A stretch of 13,669 nt of DNA. Origin: an uncultured Clostridia bacterium. Lineage in GTDB: Bacteria > Bacillota > Clostridia > Tissierellales > Peptoniphilaceae. The stretch covers positions 1-13,669 of the forward strand of contig CAMEGD010000031.1 of the NCBI GenBank assembly GCA_945916025.1. Reading direction: 5' to 3'. Positions 1 to 6,637 of the stretch are shown here, one piece after another; position 1 is the stretch's first letter; the number at the start of each line of letters is the position of its first letter. Under the pieces are notes generated by a model. That model was not told where the DNA came from, ran no database searches, and saw only the letters and a program-made list of their open reading frames with translations. The translations under genes were made by a program, and so were the position numbers.

Positions 1-473
1 TCATTCGAGGAACGTTACCTAGAATTAGTAGAAGATGGAGATGGTTTTAAAGAAGATATAGATGAATATATCGCTGAAAATGTCTTTTTCGTAACAGAAA
101 AAGTACTATGGGATTATATAGCCAAAAAAGCAACAACTCCAGATCGATAATGCAATGATTGCTATTGAAGAAGAAAATGATCGTCTTAGAGGTGTACTAC
201 CTAAGAATTTTGCAAGACCTGAACTTAATAAGAGAAGATTAGGCGAAGTAGTAGATATATTCAATAACCTTAAATTAAAAGAACAAGGAAATTCTAAAGA
301 TATTCTAGGTAGAACTTACGAATATGCAATTGTTCAATTTGCAAGTTTAGAAGGAAAAAACGCCGGAGAATTCAAGTATTGTTAGAACATTAATTGAGAT
401 TCTAGAACCTTATGAGGGTAGAGTATACAATCCTTGTTGTGGGTCTCATGTAATAATAATGACGGTCGGCTAA
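1..473 (+). pseudogene. hsdM: Type I restriction-modification methyltransferase subunit (HsdM) remnant, truncated and frameshifted
   Basis: Three consecutive reading frames join into one HsdM-like (N6-adenine DNA methylase) stretch. Frame 1 (1-150) gives EERYLELVEDGDGF and DEYIAENVFFV and ends in TAA. The next frame, from about 143, continues with IDNAMIAIEEEN, GVLPKNFARPEL and DILGRTYEYAIVQFA, ending at 385. The third frame, from 372 to the TAA at 471-473, gives SSIVRTLIEILEPYEGRVYNPCCGS. NPCCGS is the S-adenosylmethionine-binding motif (usually DPxCGSGG). Both junctions look like small deletions, removing residues around TPEIGK and around EFYTPS. The sequence then diverges before the catalytic NPPY/F motif, and the N terminus lies outside the window. 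It cannot make an active methylase. The matching hsdR remnant is at 4253-4992; no hsdS was recognised. The family call rests on remembered HsdM sequence. Confidence 0.88.
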
Positions 474-584
474 CAGAAATGTTGAATACTGGGTTTCAGG
501 CTCCTCTACTAGAGAAACAAAATGTAATTTATTAGATAAATGAGAGGTAAGTTAGTGGTCAGATTAAAAAATAGTTTTAAAATT

Positions 585-598
585 TTGATTTATATCAA
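585..598. promoter_or_regulatory. FNR-type operator, perfect TTGAT-N4-ATCAA palindrome
   Basis: TTGATTTATATCAA is an exact match to the FNR consensus TTGATNNNNATCAA. Its centre (591.5) lies 41.5 bases before the start site expected from the -10 at 621-626, which is the classic class II activation position. The Crp/Fnr regulator encoded at 3208 keeps the residues that read TTGAT half-sites and is the obvious candidate ligand. A second imperfect palindrome, TGATAT-T-ATATCA (618-630), overlaps the -10 and could be a weaker or repressing site. Confidence 0.75.
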
Positions 599-620
599 TG
601 ATTATTAATTTAAACCTTGA

Positions 621-633
621 TATTATATCATTA
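621..633 (+). promoter_or_regulatory. Predicted class II FNR-dependent promoter: -10 TATTAT and start site
   Basis: TATTAT at 621-626 matches five of six bases of TATAAT and predicts transcription from about 633. There is no good -35 hexamer 17 bp upstream (about 598-603 reads AATGAT). This is expected of an activator-dependent promoter, where the FNR box at 585-598 takes over the -35 role. The transcript would have a leader of about 30 bases before the first gene at 665. The -10 is in AT-rich DNA, so the call depends mainly on its exact spacing from the FNR box. Confidence 0.6.
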
Positions 634-664
634 AGAAATAAAAAAATTATTGGAGGGTATCAGG

Positions 665-967
665 ATGAAAAACAAAATAACATTTAACGAAGCGAAAGAA
701 AAGAATTTTAAGATATTGGAAATTTATGTACCGGTAGTGGATAGGGTTCATGGTGCACATCATCCTGAATTCCATAAGGTGAGAGCTGAGTACGATGAAA
801 TCGTAAAGAAAGTTAATGAATCAGGAGAAGAAGTGCCTAAACTGGATACGGAATTTAAAAAACTTCGTGAGATTACTGATAACTACACAGTACCTGGAGA
901 TGTATGTGAAAGCTACGATGCAGTATACACGATGTTAAAGGAATTGGATAATGCGTACCAAGGATAA
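665..967 (+). CDS. Small Ric/ScdA-like (hemerythrin-related) protein, probable Fe-S repair or iron role
   Basis: A 100-residue soluble protein. Residues 26-37 (DRVHGAHHPEFH) and 65-95 (KKLREITDNYTVP, then DVCESYDAVY) resemble the middle and late parts of YtfE/ScdA/Ric di-iron proteins, which repair Fe-S clusters after nitrosative or oxidative damage. Full-length relatives are about 220 residues with six ligands on a four-helix bundle. Here the terminal HIHLEN ligand helix and the HMxKEE segment are absent, so any metal site must be reduced or formed by oligomerisation. Candidate ligands are H29, H32, H33, H37 and C81. ATG at 665 is chosen because GGAGGG (652-657) lies 7 bases before it; a TTG at 650 is in frame but would lie inside that ribosome binding site. 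It is first in the FNR-box operon, 33 bp before the metal ATPase. The gene is certain; the exact function is inferred. Confidence 0.8.
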   Translation: MKNKITFNEAKEKNFKILEIYVPVVDRVHGAHHPEFHKVRAEYDEIVKKVNESGEEVPKLDTEFKKLREITDNYTVPGDVCESYDAVYTMLKELDNAYQG

Positions 968-1000
968 CTAAATAAGAACAAAAAAATGAGGTGAGGGCGT

Positions 1001-2854
1001 ATGCAGAAATTTATATTAGGTAAAAAAAATCAAATAATGATTGTCAGTGGATTTTTAATAGTTTCAGCTTATATCAGCCATTTTGGATTTCACAATGAAC
1101 AGTTTGCAGAAATAGCTTTGATTATTGCATCCATTTTGGGAGTGGCTCCAATTGCAATACAAGCTTACCAAGCTCTTATGGTGAAGGTCGTAAGTATAGA
1201 TGTATTAGTAACTATCGCGGTTATAGGGGCATTTCTGATTAGAAACTTCGAGGAGTCGGCAGTTGTAACTTTCCTATTCCTGTTTGGAGCGTATTTGGAG
1301 CTTAGAACTCTAAATAAAACTCGTTCGGCTATTAAGGAACTTACGGAAATGGCACCTGAAATTGCACTGAAGCAAATGGAAGACGGAGAGTTTGAACTTG
1401 TAGATGTGGACGATGTGGATGTGGGAGATATTCTGCTCGTAAAGACAGGTGCAAAAGTTCCGGTGGACGGTACGGTACTTTCCGGAGAGGGTCACATAAA
1501 TGAAGCGAGTATCACCGGTGAGTCATTACCTGTAACTAAGAAGGAAGACTCAAAGGTTTTTGCAGGTACTATATTGGAAAATGGAACCATAAGAGTTTTG
1601 GCTGACCGTGTAGGTGAAGACACAACCTTCGGTAAGATTATTGAGTTAGTTGAAGAAGCTCAGGATTCAAAATCCGAAGCTGAAAGATTTATTGATAGAT
1701 TTTCAAAGTATTATACACCTGCAGTATTGCTCTTTTCCTTTGTGGTATGGATATTTACAAGGAATGTAGAGCTGGCAATTACAATATTGGTACTTGGATG
1801 TCCCGGAGCCCTTGTAATAGGTGTTCCTGTATCTAATGTAGCAGGAATAGGAAATGGTGCGAAGCATGGCATACTTCTAAAGGGTAGTGAAGTTATAAGT
1901 GATTTTAGCAAGGCAGATACTTTTGTTTTCGATAAGACGGGAACCTTAACCGTTGGAAATCCAAAGGTTGTAGATCAGGAAGTATATTCCGATGATATAG
2001 ATAGTGTACTTTCTTATCTGTCTAATGTGGAAAAAGAATCTGATCATCCGTTGGCGACTGCAATTGTAGATTATGTGGGTGAAGTAAAACCGTATACAGT
2101 GGAGAATACAGATGTAGTTAAGGGCGGCGGTATAGTCGCAGAAATCGATGGTCATAGAGTAGCTGTAGGTAATGTAGCCCTTATGAAATCTGAAAATGTA
2201 ATCTTCAGTGAAAAAGCTAAGGCAGACATCATTAAAATGGAAAAATCTGGTAACTCACTTGTTCTTACAGCTGTAGATGGCGTGTTAAGCGTGTTGATGG
2301 GGATAAGAGACCCTATACGTCCTGGTGTTAAGGAAGATCTACAAAGACTTAAAAAGATGGGCGTAAAAAACCTTGTTGTACTATCAGGTGACAATCAGGG
2401 TACAGTAGATTTGGTAGCTAAGGAATTAGGTCTTACAGAAGCTCATGGACATATGCTACCTGAGGATAAACAAGCATATATTAAAGAGTTACAAAGTAAG
2501 GGACATATCGTAGCATTTGTTGGAGATGGAGTTAATGACAGCCCGTCTATAGCATTAGCAGAGATTGGAATTGCCATGGGAACAGGTACGGATGTAGCTA
2601 TTGAGACTTCCGATGTGGTATTGATGAACTCAGACTTTAGTAAATTACCCCATGCCCTTGGACTGACAAAGGCGACTGCAGGAAATATGTTACAAAATAT
2701 TGTTATAGCAATTGGTGTGGTATTGATACTATTGGCAGGATTATTCTTTAGTGAATGGATGAATATGTCAGTGGGAATGTTGGTGCACGAGGCGAGTATC
2801 TTAGTAGTAATTTTAAACGGCATGAGGCTTTTAAGCTATAAACCTAAATATTAA
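1001..2854 (+). CDS. P1B-type heavy-metal-transporting ATPase with CPG transport motif
   Basis: A 617-residue membrane pump that would use ATP to export a transition metal. All P-type landmarks are present: TGES (172-175, actuator), DKTGTLT (311-317, phosphorylated D311), the P1B-specific HP dipeptide (349-350) and GDGVNDSP (508-515). About eight membrane segments are visible: four before residue 104, two at about 240-280 and two at 562-611. The transport helix reads GCPGALVIGVP (266-276), so the motif is CPG (267-269) rather than CPC, CPH or SPC. The last helix carries HEAS (596-599), closest to the HEG(G/S)T of P1B-4 (Co/Fe/Zn) pumps. It has no N-terminal metal-binding domain; a free HMA protein follows 39 bp downstream. 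The ribosome site GAGGTGAGGG (988-997) precedes ATG 1001. FNR linkage and the Ric-like neighbour favour iron, but the metal is not determined. Confidence 0.95.
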   Translation: MQKFILGKKNQIMIVSGFLIVSAYISHFGFHNEQFAEIALIIASILGVAPIAIQAYQALMVKVVSIDVLVTIAVIGAFLIRNFEESAVVTFLFLFGAYLELRTLNKTRSAIKELTEMAPEIALKQMEDGEFELVDVDDVDVGDILLVKTGAKVPVDGTVLSGEGHINEASITGESLPVTKKEDSKVFAGTILENGTIRVLADRVGEDTTFGKIIELVEEAQDSKSEAERFIDRFSKYYTPAVLLFSFVVWIFTRNVELAITILVLGCPGALVIGVPVSNVAGIGNGAKHGILLKGSEVISDFSKADTFVFDKTGTLTVGNPKVVDQEVYSDDIDSVLSYLSNVEKESDHPLATAIVDYVGEVKPYTVENTDVVKGGGIVAEIDGHRVAVGNVALMKSENVIFSEKAKADIIKMEKSGNSLVLTAVDGVLSVLMGIRDPIRPGVKEDLQRLKKMGVKNLVVLSGDNQGTVDLVAKELGLTEAHGHMLPEDKQAYIKELQSKGHIVAFVGDGVNDSPSIALAEIGIAMGTGTDVAIETSDVVLMNSDFSKLPHALGLTKATAGNMLQNIVIAIGVVLILLAGLFFSEWMNMSVGMLVHEASILVVILNGMRLLSYKPKY

Positions 2855-2893
2855 TGGGTATTAATAATATATAAATTGAAAGGGATTGATAAT

Positions 2894-3127
2894 ATGAAAA
2901 AGGCAACATTACAATTAGAAACATTAACATGTCCATCATGTATGCAAAAAATCGAAGCGGGAATAAAATCATTTGAAGGAGTATATGTAGATAGTATTAA
3001 TGTATCTTTTAACTCAAGCAAGGCAAAGTTTAACTTTGATGAAGAAGAAGTTTCAATCGAAGATGTGGAATCTGCTATCGATAAGCTTGGATACGAAGTA
3101 AAAAAGACTCAAGTAAAAGACATTTAA
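2894..3127 (+). CDS. Free-standing HMA-domain metal-binding protein (metallochaperone-like)
   Basis: A 77-residue protein forming a single heavy-metal-associated (HMA, ferredoxin-like fold) domain. The metal loop is TCPSCMQKIE, with C13 and C16 as the CxxC pair; the usual M two residues before the first Cys is L11. The C-terminal half ends with AIDKLGYEV, the typical last strand of HMA domains. It probably binds the same metal as the ATPase 39 bp upstream and replaces the N-terminal domain that pump lacks. It lies in the same operon. ATG 2894 is preceded by an AAAGGG-like site at about 2879-2884. A TTG at 2876 would add six residues but lacks its own good ribosome site. The domain call is firm; its substrate is not known. 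Confidence 0.93.
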   Translation: MKKATLQLETLTCPSCMQKIEAGIKSFEGVYVDSINVSFNSSKAKFNFDEEEVSIEDVESAIDKLGYEVKKTQVKDI

Positions 3128-3134
3128 TATAATA

Positions 3135-3188
3135 ATAACCCTCATTTATTGGACAATTCTAATATTGGGGGTTATAGTTTTATATAAT
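3135..3188 (+). promoter_or_regulatory. Weak hairpin and possible promoter before the Crp/Fnr gene
   Basis: ATAACCC (3135-3141) can pair with GGGTTAT (3169-3175) across a 27-base loop. The T-run after it is short, so it would be at best a leaky terminator for the metal operon. Within it, TTGGAC (3149-3154) and TATAGT (3173-3178) are separated by 18 bp and could be a sigma-A promoter for the regulator; TATAAT at 3183-3188 is an alternative -10. No FNR box is present here, so autoregulation through such a site is not indicated. Confidence 0.35.
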
Positions 3189-3207
3189 ATTAACGTGAGG
3201 TGAAGGC

Positions 3208-3894
3208 ATGTTTTGTCAGCGTGAGGGTCACATTTGTGTCAGTGAGGTTCCTATTTTTTCAGAGCTAAGCAATGATAAAATTATGGAGATTAATAGTCTC
3301 GTTCAAAAAAGAGTTTATAAGAACGGTGAGATAGTTTTCCACGAAGGGGACAAGGGTGAGTTTTTATACATTATTGAAGCAGGATTGATAAAGCTCTTTA
3401 AAATAGGTAAAAACGGCAATGAATATATTTTAAGATTATTAAAAGACGGACAATTCTTTGGAGAATTAGTTTTATTTAAAGATGACGAGCTAAACAGTAG
3501 TGCCCAAGCAATCGGTGATACTCACATTTGTCTAATTCCCATAGCTGAATTGGAAAAGCTGATTAAAACATCAGCGGATCTATCTAACAGTCTTCTATCT
3601 GCAATTTCCAGTCGCTTAAAGCAGGCAGAGCTTCAATTGGAGTCATTTGTCCTGGAAGATGCTATAGAAAAAACCCTTAGATTACTCCTTGAACTCGCTA
3701 AAGAAAATGGAACTAAAAATAAAGATGGTATAATGATAGATTTACCCCTTAGTAGGGCAGGACTTGCTAGCTTAATAGGAATAAGCAACGAAACCCTAAG
3801 CAGGAAATTAACTGAATTACAGGATGCAGGAACACTGGATATTATAGGTCAGAAACAAATTCTGTTAAAAAGCAACTTTGATTATGTAGATTAG
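3208..3894 (+). CDS. Crp/Fnr-family transcriptional regulator, FNR-like DNA-reading residues
   Basis: A 228-residue regulator: N-terminal cysteine-containing tip (1-12), cyclic-nucleotide-binding beta-barrel (about 15-120), dimerisation helix (about 125-150) and winged helix-turn-helix (about 150-220). The recognition helix reads ISNETLSRKL (192-201); E195, S198 and R199 match the E..SR of FNR that contacts TTGAT half-sites, and a perfect TTGAT-N4-ATCAA box sits before the metal operon at 585. Cysteines are C3, C10 and C108. C108 aligns with the distal cluster ligand of E. coli FNR (Cys122; AQAIGDTHICLIP here, AQALETSMVCEIP there). Three Cys plus one other ligand could hold a 4Fe-4S cluster, as in the three-Cys-plus-Asp Bacillus Fnr; heme or thiol sensing is the alternative. 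ATG 3208 is fixed by an in-frame TGA at 3196-3198 and GAAGG at 3202-3206. Confidence 0.95.
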   Translation: MFCQREGHICVSEVPIFSELSNDKIMEINSLVQKRVYKNGEIVFHEGDKGEFLYIIEAGLIKLFKIGKNGNEYILRLLKDGQFFGELVLFKDDELNSSAQAIGDTHICLIPIAELEKLIKTSADLSNSLLSAISSRLKQAELQLESFVLEDAIEKTLRLLLELAKENGTKNKDGIMIDLPLSRAGLASLIGISNETLSRKLTELQDAGTLDIIGQKQILLKSNFDYVD

Positions 3895-3904
3895 TTAAAG
3901 TTAT

Positions 3905-3937
3905 AACCCGTATGGATATAAACTATATGGGTTTTTT
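3905..3937 (+). terminator. Rho-independent terminator after the Crp/Fnr gene
   Basis: AACCCGTAT (3905-3913) pairs with ATATGGGTT (3925-3933) as a nine-base stem with one G-T wobble and an 11-base loop. It runs directly into a T-run at 3932-3937. It begins 11 bases after the regulator's stop codon and closes the metal/redox cassette. Confidence 0.85.
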
Positions 3938-3940
3938 CTT

Positions 3941-4252
3941 GTTTGCTTTAGCATAAATAAATCTTCCTCTATACCGGTGGTAAGAATAAGTAGCTTCAAT
4001 TTTGAGTAATACAATACTAGGTAGCAATAGAGTATATACTCCTAAATTCATAAGATGATTATTGAACGAATAGATAAAGAAAATGTATTACTGACTGATG
4101 ATAATGTAATTATTAAAGATATCATAACAGTTATATTCCTAAGGTATTCTAGATATGTATTCGTCCAGGATAATGAAGATTTTAATTTATATAACAGAAG
4201 AATTTTTAGATTTACATTGTCTTTAATTAGTAATTGTTTTATTATTCACTAA
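3941..4252 (+). other. Non-coding or decayed spacer between the cassette and the hsdR remnant
   Basis: About 310 bases with no supportable gene. An open frame from 4055 to 4252 could encode 65 residues, but it has no convincing ribosome site and no family resemblance I can name. Its stop (TAA 4250-4252) is immediately followed, in the same frame, by the first recognisable HsdR residues. It may therefore be decayed hsdR sequence or foreign filler joined to it. No promoter, hairpin or repeat stands out. Confidence 0.5.
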
Positions 4253-4992
4253 GATGAGACTATAAAAGATTATAACGAGATATTCAAAACTAATTATTCT
4301 ACAAACGGAGATAAATTCCAAAATTACTATAAGGATGTTTCCTTACGAATGAAGAACAAGGAATTGGATTTACTCATTGATGTAAATATGTTCTTAACTG
4401 GTTTTGATGCTACTAAGGTAAATACTTTGTGGGTGGATAAAAACCTTAAAATGCATGGGCTTATTCAAGCCTTTTCTAGAACTAACAGGATTCTAAATTA
4501 CATTAAAACCTTTGGAAATATTGTCTGTTTTAGAAATCTACAAAAACGTGTAGATTCAGCTATTGTTCTATTCGGAGATAAAGAAGCAGGTGGGATTGTT
4601 CTACTTAAGGGATTCAAAGAATACTATTATGGTTACGAGAAGCAGATAAAACTTATCCAGGCTATGTGGATATGGTAAATGAGCTTCTTGAAAAATATCC
4701 TCTAGATATGCCACGTATTATAGGTGAGAAGAATCAAAAGGAATTTATTTCTCTATTTGGAGCCTTCCTAAGAACGCGAAATTTACTGATTGCCTTTGAT
4801 GAATTCGAAGGTAAAGAGATTCTAAGTGAACGAGATTTACAAGATTATCTAGGACGTTATCAAGACTTGCGAGATGAGTGGAAGGCAAAAATCAGAGAAG
4901 GTGAGCAAGTTGATATTGTTGATGACATCGTCTTTGAAATTGAATTAATAAAACAAATTGAGATTAATATTGATAGGAAAACGGATTTATAA
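4253..4992 (+). pseudogene. hsdR: Type I restriction endonuclease subunit (HsdR) remnant, frameshifted and truncated at both ends
   Basis: From 4253 the frame reads DETIKDYNEIFKTNY, then NYYKDVSLRMKNKELDLLI, TGFDA and QAFSRTNRI. TGFDA and QAFSRTNR are helicase motifs V and VI of the second RecA-like motor domain in EcoR124I-family HsdR. The frame ends at 4678. Near 4640-4666 the reading shifts to the frame that gives YPGYVDMVNELLEKYPLDM, GEKNQKEFISLFGAFLR and SERDLQDYLGRYQDLRDEW, ending at a stop at 4990-4992 after EINIDRKTDL. Missing are the N-terminal nuclease (PD-(D/E)xK), the Walker A half of the motor and most of the C-terminal helical domain; a full subunit is about 1,000 residues. With the hsdM remnant at 1-473 it shows that a type I system once occupied this site. 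Confidence 0.9.
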
Positions 4993-5023
4993 AACTATCC
5001 CAAAATAACACAATCTAAAAAAC

Positions 5024-5055
5024 AAAACCTGGTAATCAAATGACTACCAGGTTTT
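5024..5055. terminator. Bidirectional rho-independent terminator
   Basis: AAAACCTGGTA (5024-5034) and TACCAGGTTTT (5045-5055) form an 11-base perfect stem with a 10-base loop. It has T-runs on both strands: TTTTT at 5052-5056 on +, and an A-rich flank giving T-rich sequence on -. It starts three bases beyond the aldehyde dehydrogenase stop on the - strand and is mainly its terminator, while also stopping read-through from the hsdR remnant. Confidence 0.9.
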
Positions 5056-5057
5056 TC

Positions 5058-6458
5058 TTACACAAATATAGTTTTTAGTTCTATATATTCTTCAAAGCCA
5101 AATTTGGAACCTTCTCTACCTATTCCTGATTGTTTAAATCCGCCAAATGGGGCGTTTAGGGTAGTTGATGCTCCGTTAATTTGGACTTGGCCACTTTTTA
5201 TTTTCATGGCTATTTCTTTTGCATCTTCTTCTTTTCCAAATACCATACCTGCAAGGCCATAGATACTATTGTTGGCTATTTCTACAGCTTCTTCTACAGA
5301 ATCATAATAAATTACTGACAGGACTGGCCCAAAGATTTCCTCTTGGGCTATTTTTGCATCTGGACTAACTTCTGTAAATATTACTGGCCCGAAGTAGTAT
5401 CCTTTGTCACTATAGGCCTCTGCCTCATATAATACTTCAGCTTCAGTCTTTCCAATGGCAACTAGGGAAGTTACTTTTTCTAGTTGTTTCTTAGATTGCA
5501 GGGGACCTACTTGGGTTTCTTTATCCTTAGGGTCACCAAACTTGTATTCTTTAGTAAGTTTTACAAGTAATTCTTCTATTTTTTCCTTGTCCTTTCTAGG
5601 AGCTATTAGCCTAGTTTTAGCTGAACAAGTCTGACCAGTATTAAAGTAGACTGTGTTTAGGACTAGTCTTAGAGCCTTTTCATAATCTGCTCCTTCTAAT
5701 AAAACAGCTGGAGATTTTCCTCCTAGTTCCAAGGTTATCCTTTTTACATCGCCTGCAGCCTGACTATAAATTGATGAGCCGCCTTTAGTAGAACCTGTAT
5801 AAGAAATCTTATTTATATCAATGTTTTTTGCCATAATATTTCCAACTTCAGATCCTCTACCTGTAACTAATTGCAGGACTCCCTTTGGAAGTTTTGCTTG
5901 GTGGGCAGCTTCCATAACATAGTAGGCAGTTATTGGAGTGGACTGGCTAGGTTTTAAAACTACAGTATTTCCAGTCAATAAGGCAGGAATTACTTTTTTA
6001 ACTATTTGGCCCAAGGGATAGTTCCAAGGAGTCAAGCAAGCTACTACTCCAACAGGTTCCTTATGAACTTCATAGCCATCAAACTTTTCAACAAACTTAT
6101 AGTCCTTAGCTAGCCTAATATAGTCTTCTATGTGAGGAAAGTATGAGTTAGTTTGAGTTTCTTTAGAAAATTCTATAGGAGACCCTAACTCCTCATGGAT
6201 AGTTTTTGCAATATCTTCTTTTTTATCTTTTAAATACTCAAGGATTTTTTCTATATAGTCTATTCTATCTTCTAATTTAAGACTACTCCACTCTGACAAA
6301 GCTTTTTTAGCTCCTTCAATAGCTAGTTCAACATCTTCCTCATGAGCAGCTGGAACCCTTCCAATAACTTCCTTGGTAGCAGGGTTTTCAACTTCTATAA
6401 AATCGTCGATTATTGGTTTTACCCATTGTCCATCTCTGTAAAGATCATAAGTTTTCAT
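5058..6458 (-). CDS. NAD(P)+-dependent aldehyde dehydrogenase
   Basis: A 466-residue soluble enzyme oxidising an aldehyde to its acid with NAD(P)+. All catalytic residues of the superfamily are seen: N146 in TPWNYPLG, cofactor-binding K169 in VVLKPS, general base E244 in LELGGKSP, nucleophile C278 in NTGQTCSA, and E374 in EEIFGPV that holds the nicotinamide ribose. Length is typical of the non-acylating family. Residues after K169 (S171, Q172) do not settle NAD versus NADP preference, and the substrate cannot be told from sequence. AAGGAGG (6467-6473, reading on -) lies 8 bases before ATG. It is a single-gene unit, closed by the hairpin at 5024-5055 and divergent from the broken sigma gene at 6638. 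No convincing promoter was found in 6474-6637, which is AT-rich and featureless. Confidence 0.96.
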   Translation of the reverse strand: MKTYDLYRDGQWVKPIIDDFIEVENPATKEVIGRVPAAHEEDVELAIEGAKKALSEWSSLKLEDRIDYIEKILEYLKDKKEDIAKTIHEELGSPIEFSKETQTNSYFPHIEDYIRLAKDYKFVEKFDGYEVHKEPVGVVACLTPWNYPLGQIVKKVIPALLTGNTVVLKPSQSTPITAYYVMEAAHQAKLPKGVLQLVTGRGSEVGNIMAKNIDINKISYTGSTKGGSSIYSQAAGDVKRITLELGGKSPAVLLEGADYEKALRLVLNTVYFNTGQTCSAKTRLIAPRKDKEKIEELLVKLTKEYKFGDPKDKETQVGPLQSKKQLEKVTSLVAIGKTEAEVLYEAEAYSDKGYYFGPVIFTEVSPDAKIAQEEIFGPVLSVIYYDSVEEAVEIANNSIYGLAGMVFGKEEDAKEIAMKIKSGQVQINGASTTLNAPFGGFKQSGIGREGSKFGFEEYIELKTIFV

Positions 6459-6637
6459 AAATTAATCCTCCTTCAAGATTGTACCTACCCTATACCCAAA
6501 TACCATTAAAAAGAAAAGGGAAGTAAAGAATTAGATATTTTTGTATTAAAATAAAGAAAGTAAAAATTTTTAAAATTCTTGTAATATTTTTCAAAGTTCA
6601 AACGTTATATAGGTAAAGGAAGAAAAAAGAGGTGTAG

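Noticed and set aside
474..584. Possible hsdS remnant or further hsdM after the frameshift
   Set aside because: A short frame with EYWVSGSSTRETK is open, but nothing in it can be tied to either subunit.
650..664. Upstream TTG start for the Ric-like gene
   Set aside because: The TTG overlaps the GGAGGG site that serves ATG 665, so the ATG is the better start.
2443..2823. 126-residue open frame on the - strand
   Set aside because: It lies fully inside the well-supported ATPase gene and has no ribosome site or family resemblance. The same holds for - strand frames at 1310-1495, 1711-1911, 1946-2155 and 2152-2394.
2876..2893. Upstream TTG start for the HMA protein
   Set aside because: Adds six residues outside the HMA fold and has no own ribosome site; ATG 2894 with the purine-rich stretch before it fits better.
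4055..4252. 65-residue open frame before the hsdR remnant
   Set aside because: No convincing ribosome site, no recognisable motif and biased AT-rich composition; kept only as part of the spacer description.
6579..6611. Promoter for the broken sigma gene (TTGTAA ... TTATAT/TATATA)
   Set aside because: The spacer would be 20-21 bp, outside the usual range, and the region is so AT-rich that chance matches are expected. No clear ECF-type motif either.
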